Positions 23,201 to 33,650 of a stretch of DNA of 64,000 nt are shown in pieces. The stretch comes from Drosophila miranda. Taxonomy: Eukaryota > Arthropoda > Insecta > Diptera > Drosophilidae. The position numbers and the translations under genes were made by a program. The DNA lies in the NCBI RefSeq assembly GCF_003369915.1, contig NC_046674.1, forward strand, positions 15,128,001-15,192,000. The letters run 5' to 3'. Numbering within the stretch: position 1 is the stretch's first letter; the number at the start of each line of letters is the position of its first letter. The notes under the pieces were generated by a model. The model saw only the letters and a list, made by a program, of their open reading frames with translations. It made no database searches and had not been told where the DNA came from.

Positions 23201-25446
23201 TTTCTTCTTTCTTTTCTGCCTATTCCTTAGCTATATTTTTCATCTCTCTGCAACGTTTTTGTCATCATTTTATCCCTCTTCGCCAAAAAAAACATACCCT
23301 CTGCCAGGGTATTGCACTAAAAGTTGTGTCTTCTTCAACAAGAGAACATTTTGATTGTATTTATCAAAAATACAATAATGAAAATGCCCCAGATACATTC
23401 CATTCGGCACACGCACCGCTCACCTCATGAAAGATTCATTCAAATTATGAATTCAATTCGAGGGAACTTTCGCTCCCGAATGAACAAATTAGCGGAGCAA
23501 AATATTTTGCTAAATTAAATGAGATTTACGAGGGTTCTTTGATGTGATTGCATCTGAAATTGATCGCATCAATTCATTATGCGACAAGTGCCGAAAACTG
23601 TGACTGTGCCTCTGCCTCTGCCTCTGCCTGTGCCTCGGCCTGTGGCACCCGCCCTCCCGGCGATGAGGATGACACACTTTTCAGCTCTGACACGTTTCAT
23701 TATTTCTGTGTGGCGCGCGGCACGGCACAAGTTCTCGTTCCCGAAATAAAATGAAAATAGTTTCGCTTGACCAGCGCCGAGATGGTGCGGGTTTATTTCG
23801 GATCTCATCCGACACGGGACTGACCACTGTCAACTTTTCCCCGTCCTCCTCCGTCCGCCTCCGTCGACCGGGACTTTAGGCCAAATGAAAGTCGTTCGCT
23901 TGGGAGGCTGCAGCTGCTCTCTGAGAGGTCCTTTGGGCGGTCCCCTACTCGGGCGAATGCCGGAAAGAAGACGGTCCCCAGAAACTTTGTCCCCAAACTT
24001 TTCAAAGCAAATATTTTGGGAACTCTGTGCTGAGGGAGACTGAAGAAAGCATCATATTTCTGTCGGACAATAGCCAATAGACAAAAAAAGACTCACCTGC
24101 AAATGATCGAGCAACGTTTCCAGGCCGCGATCGCTGATCGAGGAGCAGCGCAGGCTGAGCGAGTGGACGTGCTTGGAGGCGAGCGGGAAGGAGTGCACCA
24201 CGTCCAGGGCATCCTCATCGGAGGCGCCCACCAGGCCGAGAGCATGGAAGCCGCGACGGATGAGCGAGTTGTAGAGCTTGCCGCGGTCGCAGCCGGGCAT
24301 CTGGCGGAGCTCGCGGCACTGCAGGGTCGGCAGGAGGCCGGACCAGTAGCGGGGGCTGCGGTACAGTATGTCCCGCCACTTGATGCACACCTGGGCGAGG
24401 ACGCGCCGCTCGTACGGCGAAAAGTACTGGAAAAAGCGATTCAGGAAGCGGTCGTCGAGCAGCAGGGCGTCGATGCTGTGGATGAGAGGCGGGTGCGGGT
24501 GCTTGTGGAGGATCAGCGTGGACTGGGTGGCGGCGACGGCGACCAACTGGGAAGCCTGCACCGGGCCCGAGCCCGAGCCCGAGCCCGGGACACCCGGTAC
24601 GACCACATTGCCGTACGGATGGTGCAGGTGGGGATTGGGCAGCTGCTTGCGCAGCTGCAGCGGCGTCCCTCCTCCGGCGGCCGCCTTCTGGGCCGCCACC
24701 ATGCCCATGGTGCTGAATGTGGGCGAGCCGGAGCCCGCGCCAGCGCCGACACCGACACCGACGCCCGGAATCTGGATGTTCATCTGCTTGGCGATCGACT
24801 TGACCGTCGGTGCTGGTGGGGCTCCGAGTGGCAATCCCGATGGTGGCGGGACCGGTCCCGATCCCCCTGGGGACATGGCCAAGTGGTGATTCGAGTTGAT
24901 CAGCGTGGAGCCGGCCATCTGTGCCTGCAGCTGATGGTGCTGCTGCTGCTGTTGCTGCTGCTGTTGCTGCTGTTGCATGAGGAGGGCCGCGGTCGAGGTC
25001 GGGTTGAGCGTTGCCGGCACGGTACTGGCCGGCGGTGGCACCAGCGGCTGCGGCTGTGGTGCGACGGTGCCGGGACTCTGGCTGCCCCGCGATGGCTTGT
25101 CGGGGGTGGGCGGGGCATTGGCATTACTCGCGGCAGTGGCGGCTGCTGCTGCAGCAGAGGAGGTGTTGCTGCCGCTGTTGGAATTGGAATTGGAGTTGGA
25201 GTTGGCGTTGGCATTGGCATTGGAGTTGCCACCGCCACAGAGGGCGTTCGTGACGCGCTCCATCACCGAGGTCTTGCCGCTGGACGCGGTCGTGCTGGAC
25301 GTGGAATTGGAGGAGGCGCCGTCGCCACTGGCACTGCCGCTGCCGCTGCTGTGGTGGTGCTTTGATCGGAGTCCCAGACCGTTGATGCGTTTCGATAGTT
25401 CGGCAGAGGCTCGCTCGACCACGCCCTGGGCCGAGATCGATGACAT
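6856..25446 (-). CDS. FBXL16: FBXL16-like F-box and leucine-rich-repeat protein
   Basis: Five coding exons on the minus strand: 24097..25446, 18221..18394, 18005..18122, 7209..7404 and 6856..7153. They sum to 711 residues. Residues 1-320 are low-complexity (Ser/Gly/Ala/Asn runs, polyQ near 24925-24975). The F-box spans about 328-370 ([14 protein letters not shown], then [14 protein letters not shown]). Leucine-rich repeats follow to the end and match human FBXL16 closely ([32 protein letters not shown], ending LPRCLIIE). FBXL16 binds SKP1 and in mammals modulates PP2A-B55 and SCF targets. The D. melanogaster counterpart should be CG32085. The intron 18123..18220 has a GC donor. Introns of 10.6 and 5.7 kb hold other genes. 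The start at 25446 was chosen because the 30 in-frame residues upstream are only purine-run Glu/Arg repeats; an upstream in-frame start at 25536 is possible. Confidence 0.93.
8679..8777. repeat. CAG and CTG runs facing each other
   Basis: Nine CAG units (8679-8705) and six CTG units (8758-8777) on the same strand, 52 bp apart. They are mutually complementary and could fold as one hairpin. Confidence 0.85.
9786..9950 (+). CDS. Possible 54-residue secreted peptide or orphan first exon
   Basis: A short ORF begins with a textbook signal peptide ([17 protein letters not shown]) and continues [16 protein letters not shown] to a stop after 54 residues. The 350 bp before it look like an A-rich 5' leader. 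The RAxCxSK string recalls the first cysteines of anosmin-type proteins (RARCxSRC), so this could be a first exon whose donor and later exons are lost or elsewhere. No anosmin WAP or fibronectin domains are visible in the window. It may also be chance. It lies antisense inside FBXL16 intron 3. Confidence 0.3.
   Translation: MTLVLGLILVLCGSVTGTNIESIYKRAECHSKWNFYLAISYTYNLARVFEHSLW
12599..13189 (+). CDS. Unrecognised 175-residue protein, nested antisense in FBXL16
   Basis: Two exons, 12599..12994 and 13058..13189, join in phase 0 across a 63-bp GT-AG intron (donor gtgagt, acceptor tgttttcag). The 175-residue product has no signal peptide, membrane helix or zinc motif that I can see. It is rich in Lys, Asp and Leu, looks largely helical, and ends [15 protein letters not shown] do not recognise a family. 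Intact splicing, an open frame and a second, decayed copy at 4960-5405 argue that it is, or recently was, a real gene. It sits inside FBXL16 intron 3 on the other strand. Confidence 0.7.
14218..14247. repeat. (AGC)n microsatellite
   Basis: About ten AGC units, intronic. Confidence 0.85.
15070..15105. repeat. 10-bp tandem repeat (cccgcgtcta)
   Basis: Three perfect tandem copies plus a partial fourth, intronic. Confidence 0.85.
15545..15582. repeat. (TGCCAC)n microsatellite
   Basis: About six 6-bp units, intronic. Confidence 0.85.
16542..16571. repeat. (CCTGC)n microsatellite
   Basis: Six 5-bp units, intronic. Confidence 0.85.
18982..18988 (+). promoter_or_regulatory. TATA box of the nested secreted-peptide gene
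   Basis: TATATAA, 65 bp before the ATG at 19053. The start site would fall near 19012-19018, leaving a leader of about 35-40 nt. Confidence 0.6.
19053..19457 (+). CDS. Small secreted four-cysteine peptide, 73 aa
   Basis: Four tiny exons, 19053..19128, 19187..19225, 19292..19354 and 19414..19457, join with consistent phase-1 introns of 58-66 bp, all GT-AG. They encode 73 residues. Residues 1-20 are a signal peptide ([20 protein letters not shown]). The mature part of about 53 residues is basic and has Cys29, Cys40, Cys49 and Cys61, enough for two disulfides. A TATA box lies upstream and an AATAAA at 19515-19520, so the unit is complete in about 530 bp. I do not recognise the family. Small secreted cysteine peptides of this build are often seminal-fluid, immune or signalling peptides; which applies here is unknown. 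It is nested antisense in FBXL16 intron 1. Confidence 0.75.
19515..19520 (+). terminator. Poly(A) signal of the secreted-peptide gene
   Basis: AATAAA 58 nt after the stop codon. Confidence 0.65.
20768..20792. repeat. (GGGCAC)n microsatellite
   Basis: About four 6-bp units, intronic. Confidence 0.8.
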
Positions 25447-27705
25447 TGTGCTCTGGAAGAGATTCACTTTGCCTTCCCTGCTTCTCCCTCTCCGTGCCTC
25501 TGGCTCCTCTCGCTCCTCACGCTCCTCTCGCTCCACTCGCTCCTCCGTTCTACTGTTTCTCTGTCTCTGTCTCGTACTCTTGCTTTTCTGCCTTCTCTCT
25601 TACATCACGTATACGACGTGCATGCTGGAACAAGTCCTCCGCGTGACCTCGTTGACCCTCTTTCACCTGCAATTACGAGGTCCACCTGAAAGGAAAAGAG
25701 TTGAAACGAGAGCTTAAAAAGGGTTTCCTTGTCGTTGTACACATCTTCCCTGAGCTGGCGATTAAAAGCCATATGCTTCAGCTTTCTTTTCCCTTCAACT
25801 GAGGGATTAAAAGGGGACCCAAAATGGCTGCTAACCGATTCACCTGACCAGGCCCACAGTTACACGAGTTGGCTTTGGCTTTCCCTCAAAAACAGAGCAG
25901 ATTTATGGCACACTTTCGTGGGTTTAGCGTGCAACCAATAACCTCCGACCTCGCCTGCCCCCCTATTGACGATTGCGATTGTGTTGTGGCTGCGAAAAGT
26001 TCTACGATAAAGCGTACAATGTTTCCAACTGCAGCCCCGAACTAAGCCAAGGTAATGTGCCCCATGCCCCATGCCACATGCCTCATGCCTCATGCCTTAT
26101 GGTTTGCGATTTCGCAACGGAAGTTGTTAATCCTTCAAACATGAGGCTCCTCTACGGCACCCCCGGTGGACGGAGTGTGCAGGAGTCGAGACTCTTAAGG
26201 ACTTACAGCGGGAACTTTGAGCTTTGGAAATTTTCAAATCGTAATCTTTGACGCCTGCTTGGGCCCAACTTTCAACGAAATCTATTCGAAAACTTTAAAC
26301 TCCAGCATCGGGTGTCTATCTACGGATCTGCCCTCAAACTGGGGCTATTATGCCTCTTTCTGTCAGCAGAACTTAATTGCCATAAGCGACAAGGATGCCG
26401 ATTCAGGCTCGTCCTCGCTCAGTTCCGTGGACCGGGGCAGGACGGGACTCAAGGTGGGCCTCGACAAAGCGCTTATCGTTGGTTCGCTTCGCTGCATCAT
26501 CTTGGAGCAAGTGGAGCGGCTTTCCGCTGGGACATGGCCACAGACAAAGGCCAGTAATCTGTCCGCCCCGTGGGCGTGCCAGCAGCGACATTGGCTGGGC
26601 TTTGTCTGTCGTTTCCGCCGGGTTTTCCCGGGTCCGAGTGCACCCTAAGCTCGGGCAGTGCTTCTCGCCGGACCCATCCAACGGGCTGCTTTGCGTGGCG
26701 CCAAGAGCATACAGTATTCGGCCTGGGGCGGACTCGTCTGCAACTCGTACTTATCCCTTCCGTTGACGAGGCTTTTTATTGTCGAGATTTGATTGTGCGA
26801 CAAATGCAAATACTCGTACAAATTGTGTGCCACGACAGCCAAAAGTTGGCATTATCCAAGCAACGCGAAGCTTCTCCTTTCTTCTCCCCTCCCCTCCGTT
26901 GGCTACAAGTTACACAATCCTCCCCCTCCTCCTCCTCCCCCTTGACATTGCCAAATCAAAGAAGCTCCCTTCACAGACAGAAGCAGTGGAGGAGCCAATC
27001 TCAACGGTTGAGTGTGAATCGTCTGGGTAATTTTACCAAATTACAACTCACTTTGGGTGATAATTTAATAGATTTGGTAGCGCTTATTACGTTAGGCATC
27101 CATTCAACAAGGATTTCTTTGTAATTTTATCCGATTATTGCTCCAGAATCACGGTGAGCATTGCTGTTTGACCCCAGACTTGCACCGGGGCTGGCTCTGG
27201 GTGGCCCTCGAGTGCAAGAACAAAATGCATTCCGTGTACATGACCAGGCAAGCCAACTTTCAGTTACCTTTATTTTTTATTCGGGAATTTGGAGCCTGCA
27301 ACAACCTCTTGGCACTTCCCTTAAAATGTTTAATTACAAACTAAGCAAGTAATTTAATTAAGCCTCCGGAAGGTGCTTCTGCTGCCAGACTTCTATTGCA
27401 ACGTGCACCATGACGTTGGAGCAAACTTTTCCTCTCTATCTCTCTCTGCAGGGTTTCCAAACAGGCAGCAGGCAGATCCAAACAAAATTGGGCCCCCACT
27501 GTGAGGCGCTTTTCCAGCAGCAGCAGCAGCAGCTTGAGCTCTGTGTCTATTTTCGTAACTGGGTTTCAGCTTGGATTGTGAGCCACCCTCTCAGCCCACG
27601 CCCACGCCCTCGCCCCACTCCCTCTGCCACTCGACAACGGTAACTACCACAGGCTTTAAATCGCTGCTCTCTGTCAGGGCCTGCTGCTCCACATTCCACT
27701 CTATT

Positions 27706-27762
27706 CTCATTCCCATTCCCACTCCCCTTCCCATTCCCCTTCCCATTCCCATTCCCATTCCC
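27706..27762. repeat. (CCCATT)n-like microsatellite
   Basis: About nine imperfect 6-bp units. Confidence 0.8.
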
Positions 27763-29936
27763 TGGCAACGCAGCCCGGGAGTCCGTGCCCGTGCGTGCTG
27801 CCAGGGGTAGCATTATCGATTTTCGTCCCCGTTGTTTCAAGCCCATTTGGGCTCTGATCCGAGCAGCGAACACTCGCCCAAAACAAAGGAAAAATGCTCG
27901 CAGCAGTAACACATCCCCCCTCACTGCCCCCTCCCGGATGAAACACGTCGATATTTTCGCCTGCTCCCAGCTGTGGGCCTGCCGTTTTGGCCGGGGCTTT
28001 CTTTCCCCCAAGTTCAGTGTTGACTGCCTCCACACTTTCGCCAGCTGGAGTGCGAATCGGAGTGGGAGTCCGAACGAGACGAACAAAACACATGAACTGC
28101 AAAAAACTCTGGACACACTCGAACGCTCGAACGCTCGAACAGTAAACACCTTGGGCTATCTACGGACGGGGCAATCCAATGTCCCAGGGCTACTACTGCG
28201 ACTAGCGGTGCCAATTCTTTGTTCAACAGCATCAAATGTAAAGATGGGACAACCCAAGGCTACTTTCGAAATCATAGAATGCTATATTCTATAGATATAA
28301 ACTATGGCTCCGAGGATTGATTATACCCTAAAACAGGAAGTTTTCTGTTTTTCGACGTGCAAAACTTCAAAGGAACTGAAAAGGAACATCCTAAGATCGT
28401 GTAGCATCGTTAAATATGTATTTGTCCAAAGGGGAGACATGGCAAAGACACATTTATTTGGGTTGAAGAGACCCTAGGACAGGGGGCAGGAACAGGGAGC
28501 CACAGACTGAGGAGAAGAACCTGCTAAAAACTGATTTCCTGATCGACAGGCAAAGATCCCGACGAGAAGGAGAGCTTTTGGTGGAGGGGGGGGACCCGGT
28601 TGTCCTGAAGTACAATCTTTCGCTCCTCTTACTCTGTTGCAAGGTAATCCGCCATTCCAATTACGGTTCCCATTCAAGTCGCAATCGGTGGCCCATAAGC
28701 CATGCTGTACGTCAGTCAGTGCTCGGATCTGGGTCAAACTATGCAACTTTGACCTGATTTGTAGAGTCGTCCGTGTAGTCGTAGTACATACGATGTATCA
28801 CATTATATACCCCACACAAGGCATGTGCATTCCTTTCCATGTAACATATATTGTACATGGCTGCTCAAGGGTTATGCAAAGAACTATAGGATTTATCAAT
28901 GCGCCCCACCATACGTAGGCTCGCATGGGGAGGACGCGCCAGGATGTCTAAGACCATTATTATTATGTATGCACGAGGATGTATGTACATATGTACTAGA
29001 TATACGCAATATTTAGATGTCGCTGGTCCGTGGAATGACATCACAGACGAGCGGGCACGGGCACGGGCGCGGGCGCGGGCGGCAATCCGCTGCGGGTGGA
29101 TGAGGGTGGTTGGTGGCGACCGGCTCTCCCTGGACAGGGGTGGGACCGACACCCAACCGAAGATTTGGTGGATGGATATGGATGGTGAAAATGAAGGAAA
29201 GCGAAAAACAAATCACGTGCGACGGCCCAAAAAAATGCGTTTGCAGAAGCACTTTTATGAAACTTTAATCTAAATTAATGTGCTTTCCCCGAGATGTGGG
29301 GCGGGCTGGTAGGACGAAACGAACCTTCTCTTTGTCTCCTTCTTTATGTAATTTTTGAACTCTCTTCACTTTTCCCGTCCTCGCACGAAAAAAAATCAAT
29401 TTGTCGCCGCGTTTCTCGCTTCCTCTTGGCGCTTGCTGTTTTGCTTTCGAATCCGCTTCGTACTCGCTTTCCGTATTCCGTATTCCGTAGTTGCACTCCG
29501 CGCCGACCGATGGATGGCAACAAACAACGCACGGAAAACCGAATTTCCACCGAGGGAAAGACCACGAACGGCAGAGCAAAACCAGAGAGACACGAAGCGC
29601 AAAAAAAAACAAAAACAGTTGGCACGCTCTTTCTTGTTGGTCCGTAAAAGTCGGTGCTGTGGGCGCCGTGGGATTAAAAAATAATACCCGATTGGGTTTG
29701 CACTGTCTCTGTTTTTTATTCAACGCTGCAACAGATTTTGGTAAAAAAAAATAGTTATTTTTTGTTTATAAATTCAGCACTCGGGCGCTTTTGTTGTTGT
29801 TCCGGCCACTCGCAGTTCTTATTTAAATTGTTAACGGAAAAAGACTCTCAAGTTGGGGCTGGACGCTGATTTTTGTATGGTAACGCAATCATCATCGAAC
29901 CGAATGCTCAAACATGTCCGCGTTCATGAGTTTATT

Positions 29937-29996
29937 TATCGATAAAATATACCGTCTGACCCTCAGATATGTACCGAAATATACCGCAAATATACG
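29937..29996 (-). promoter_or_regulatory. Inverted copy of the Motif 6/DRE cassette
   Basis: The reverse complement carries the same order as the TFIIE-alpha promoter cassette: a tandem GGTATATTT pair, a CTGAGGGTCAGAC run and TATCGATA (29937-29944). Orientation is away from TFIIE-alpha, so it could drive the minus strand, towards FBXL16. Confidence 0.6.
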
Positions 29997-30190
29997 CGCC
30001 AAATAGAAATGGATTTAAAGTGAATCAGTGACGAGGATATGAATGATAATTTAATAGATTGATGAAATTGATAAAAATATACCATACCAATATACCGTAA
30101 ATCTACCAATTTCGAAGTCAAAATATACCCAGCAAGTTGTGCACCTGTTTAAATGGAGGGGGATTAAGTGGGCTTAGCTCGATTTTCCTT

Positions 30191-30300
30191 AGGTATATAT
30201 TTTGGTATATTTCTGATTTTCAGACCGTATACTTTATCGCGAAGTCCGAGGTCACTCTGATACTTTTCATAGTATTTTCTAGTATATTCCAGTATATTTT
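30191..30300 (+). promoter_or_regulatory. Diverged direct copy of the Motif 6 cassette
   Basis: GGTATATTTCTGA, then TTTCAGACCGTAT and GAGGTCACTCTG follow in the same order as at 30851-30896, but the DRE is mutated. Looks like a decayed duplicate of the TFIIE-alpha promoter. Confidence 0.5.
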
Positions 30301-30808
30301 AAGACGCGTTATGGACGTGAGTCCACCCACTTGTCCAAAGCAGAGATCGTTTGACATTAAAATCTCAAATTTTTCAGAAAGGTCGAAAAAAAATGCATGT
30401 AAAAAAGTAGAAAACGGAGATTTTTCACACTGGTGCTTCCATGGAGCTTATATGAAAAAAACGGACAACATTTTTTTTTGAAACGTACTTCAGGTACTTC
30501 AACCTACTCTTCAGATGTCGCTTTTAGTAATTACATACAAATGTAGTCAACATGTAGCAAATGTGTAGTTAGCGTGTAGTTCTCATGTAAAGACATTAAT
30601 TTAGTGGAAATTGTTGTTGACCGTTTATGCTTAAACCATATTTTATGCCATAAAGATGAAAACATAAATTGAACCAGTCTTTTTAGAAATTGATTGATCA
30701 ATCGGATACAATTTTGATTTCAGGGCTGAGAGTCCTAGCCAACTAGTGATATTTGACCGAATATCAAAAACGAGGAATATGATGCAGCTTGAATACAAAT
30801 AATTCGCC

Positions 30809-30896
30809 AGTATATTTACGGTATATTTTCAAATTTGTGACATGGTTTCGGTATATTTCTGAGGGTCAGACCATATCGATAATCCGTGGTCACACC
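30809..30896 (+). promoter_or_regulatory. TFIIE-alpha core promoter: Motif 6, DRE, Motif 1
   Basis: Two GGTATATTT elements (Ohler Motif 6, about 30820 and 30850), a DRE TATCGATA at 30874-30881 and GGTCACAC (Motif 1) at 30888-30895 lie about 285 bp before the start codon. There is no TATA. This is the usual housekeeping core-promoter combination in Drosophila (M1BP and DREF type). Confidence 0.75.
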
Positions 30897-31178
30897 GGTT
30901 ACAGGATAAATAACATCTAAAAATTCCATGAAAACACATCGAAAAAACAGCTGAAGAATTTGTAAAATTAAAGCAAAAACAAACCACTAGTGAAACAAGG
31001 TAAATAGGATAGCAAAAAGTACCATATGGCTTCGAAACGATTAACAAATGACGATCGTAGGTACACTGTGAGCTGCCTGTAACGATATTGACGCCTCCTG
31101 CGGTTGAGCGGAAAACGGGGCGAAGCGCGTGGTTGCAATAGCAATAGCTAGCACCACAGGCGTTGGTATATTCGCGAC

Positions 31179-32533
31179 ATGTCGTCGACGTCAGCTGCTG
31201 CATCGAACGCAGCACCGGCCAAAGAAGTGCGCTATGTCACCGAGGTCCCCAGCAGTCTTAAGCAACTGGCGCGGCTGGTAGTGCGGGGATTCTACTCGCT
31301 GGAAGATGCCCTGATCATCGACATGCTGGTGCGGAACCCCTGCATGAAGGAGGATGACATTGGCGAGCTGCTGCGGTTCGAGAAGAAGCAGCTCCGAGCG
31401 CGCATCACCACGCTGCGCACCGACAAATTCATCCAGATCCGGCTGAAAATGGAGACGGGGCCGGACGGAAAGGCGCAAAAGGTCAACTACTACTTTATCA
31501 ACTACAAGACATTTGTCAACGTTGTTAAGTACAAGCTGGACCTGATGCGGAAACGTATGGAGACAGAGGAACGGGATGCGACCAGCCGGGCCAGCTTCAA
31601 GTGCTCGATGTGCTCGAAGACGTTCACGGATCTCGAGGCGGACCAGCTGTTCGACATGGCCACGCTGGAATTTCGCTGCACGTACTGCGGCAGCTCGGTA
31701 GAGGAGGACAGTGCGGCCATGCCAAAGAAGGACTCGCGCCTGATGCTGGCCCACTTCAACGAGCAACTGCAGCCACTCTACGATCTGCTGCGTGAGGTGG
31801 AGGGCATCAAGCTGGCACCGGAAGTCCTCGAACCAGAGCCGGTGGACATTGACACGATACGTGGTATCACGAAACCGAATGCCCTGCGACCCGACAGCAT
31901 GCAGTGGTCCGGCGAAGCGACGAGGAACCAAGGCTTTGCCGTTGAGGAGACGCGTGTCGATGTGACCATTGGCGGTGATGATACGTCCGACAATGTCGTT
32001 GAGCGCAAGTCGCGACCCATTTGGATGACGGAGAGCACTGTGATAACCGATGCGGATGCGGCGGATGGGGCTCTGCAGGATGTTGGCCCAACGTCGAGCA
32101 CATCCGGACACCGGAACAGGAAGGAAAACGAGGATATTATGTCTGTGCTGCTACAGCATGAAAAGCAGCCCGGCCAGAAGGAGCCACACATGAAGGGTAT
32201 GCGCGTCAACTCATCGAATGCAAACTCGAGCGATTCCAGTGACGACGAGAAGGACATTGATAACGCCAAGATACGTAAGTGCTTTTTTCTAAACACCGAT
32301 TCAGGTTGAATTCTATCTCATTGTAAAATTTACTTGCAGCCGATCTAGACTTCGAAAACTACAGCAACTCGGACTCAGAGGAGGAAGCCGACGATGTACC
32401 TACTGTTTCGGTTGCCGGACGGCCCCATCCCCTGGATCAGCTAGATGACAAGCTGATAGCCCAAATGACGCCGCAGGAGAAGGAGAACTATATACACGTC
32501 TACCAGCAGCACTACAGTCACATCTACGACTAA
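31179..32533 (+). CDS. TfIIEalpha: Transcription factor IIE alpha subunit
   Basis: Two exons, 31179..32274 and 32340..32533, joined in phase 1 across a 65-bp intron, encode 429 residues. Residues 15-125 form the extended winged-helix domain. A zinc ribbon follows, with Cys142, Cys145, Cys167 and Cys170. The acidic C-terminal region (about 350-400) includes the SDSEEEADD run that contacts TFIIH, and the protein ends in a conserved Tyr-rich tail. With TFIIE-beta it recruits TFIIH to the Pol II preinitiation complex and stimulates promoter opening in the nucleus. The start is the first ATG of the long ORF, about 285 bp after a Motif 1/DRE promoter. Confidence 0.96.
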
Positions 32534-33344
32534 GTGCACTTGCAGCACTTGAAATGTTTCCCTTCTACCTCTCTGCCCCTATACTTTACAAGCATAGTAT
32601 CATTGTAGCTTTAATTTCAATAGTTTCACTAAAAAATTGTACAAAATCACCATAGTGATTTGAGCCCTAAATTTGTTTGTAAATTCCTGAAATATACATA
32701 TACCTTGCTAGCAAGAATTTTGTCTGCTGCAAAGCAGAGATTGACCCAAAATAAACCTCTTTCATTTGCTTTAATTTCGAAAAAAAAAGTTCAACAGTGT
32801 AAAAATTCCTTAGAACTCCTTAAGATACTCTTTTGACTAGAACACCGTCGTTAATTGAATCAGCATTGTGAGGATTGTGAGCACAAAAACGAAAGAATAC
32901 TTTAGTTACTTTAATTTTGAAAACCGATCATTTTCAATATCTCTTCTGCTACGACCGATAGGTAACGTATCGAAACGGCTAGAACAATTAGAACCTATCA
33001 AGTGTGCGATATCTCCCACCCCTAATCAGCTGTTTGTTTGCTATTTTGGTTTATTTTTAAATTCTATTTTGATTTTTCTGCAAATAAAGTCAGCCAGCCC
33101 TGGTCATGTTCGGTGGTGGGCGTATTATCCAGCTTACAACAAATAACGTGCCGCAGATAAGCGGATAGACGACGAGAACACTATGCACATTTGCACGGGT
33201 CCGTGAAAACAGATGCGATATACAAAGCTGCTGAAACTCCGGCCACTTGTATTTTTCTTGCCGAACGCGACTGACCTGACACTGACTCGTGGTGCGGCGT
33301 GCATGAGCCTTAGGAAAATGGAAATGTGAGAGTTCCCAAAGTAT
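32534..33344 (+). other. TFIIE-alpha 3' UTR and spacer
   Basis: An AATAAA at 32750-32755 is the likely TFIIE-alpha poly(A) signal. The rest is AT-rich spacer with no supported gene. Confidence 0.55.
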
Positions 33345-33385
33345 TATAAAAGCGGTTGGTGATAAGTGCTGCAGTTCCATCAGAG
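33345..33385 (+). promoter_or_regulatory. TATA box and initiator of the MFS gene
   Basis: TATAAAAG at 33345-33352 is followed 27-33 bp later by ATCAGAG (33379-33385), an acceptable initiator. The leader to the ATG at 33651 would be about 270 nt. Confidence 0.6.
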
Positions 33386-33650
33386 ACATTAAATGCTGAT
33401 GCAGCGATATCCAATTGGAGTTCGAGAAACGTGATCGCGCTCACTCACACCAGTGCATAGAGTGAATCCAACAATATCATTGTATATAAGCACGTACATA
33501 AGTAAATGTTTATGCCCGGGTAATACTATTCTCATCGCGCTGGAAACGAGAACCCGAGTTCCAATCAATCCAATCGACGATTTCAATAACACGCAATTAG
33601 TATTGATCTTCGATAGCGGCTGGTTCGAGCTTGAGCATAATTAAGCCAAA

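Larger units (their letters stand above)
18395..24096 (-). other. FBXL16 intron 1 (5.7 kb)
   Basis: This intron lies between the first two coding exons. It holds the four-exon secreted-peptide gene at 19053-19457 on the other strand and simple repeats (for example GGGCAC units at 20768-20792). I see nothing else coding. Confidence 0.8.
25447..30800. other. FBXL16 upstream region and long spacer
   Basis: No coding exon could be supported on either strand. On the minus strand a good acceptor (tttcctttcag) ends near 25687, so the FBXL16 coding exon probably continues as 5' UTR to about there, with further non-coding first exons upstream. The segment 29400-29820 is gene-leader-like and a candidate first exon. 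Simple repeats include ATTCCC units at 27706-27762. Confidence 0.5.

Noticed and set aside
24103-25365. 420-codon plus-strand ORF
   Set aside because: Exactly antisense to the FBXL16 first coding exon; GC-rich low-complexity codons keep the other strand open.
31191-32111. 306-codon minus-strand ORF
   Set aside because: Antisense shadow of TFIIE-alpha with no family resemblance.
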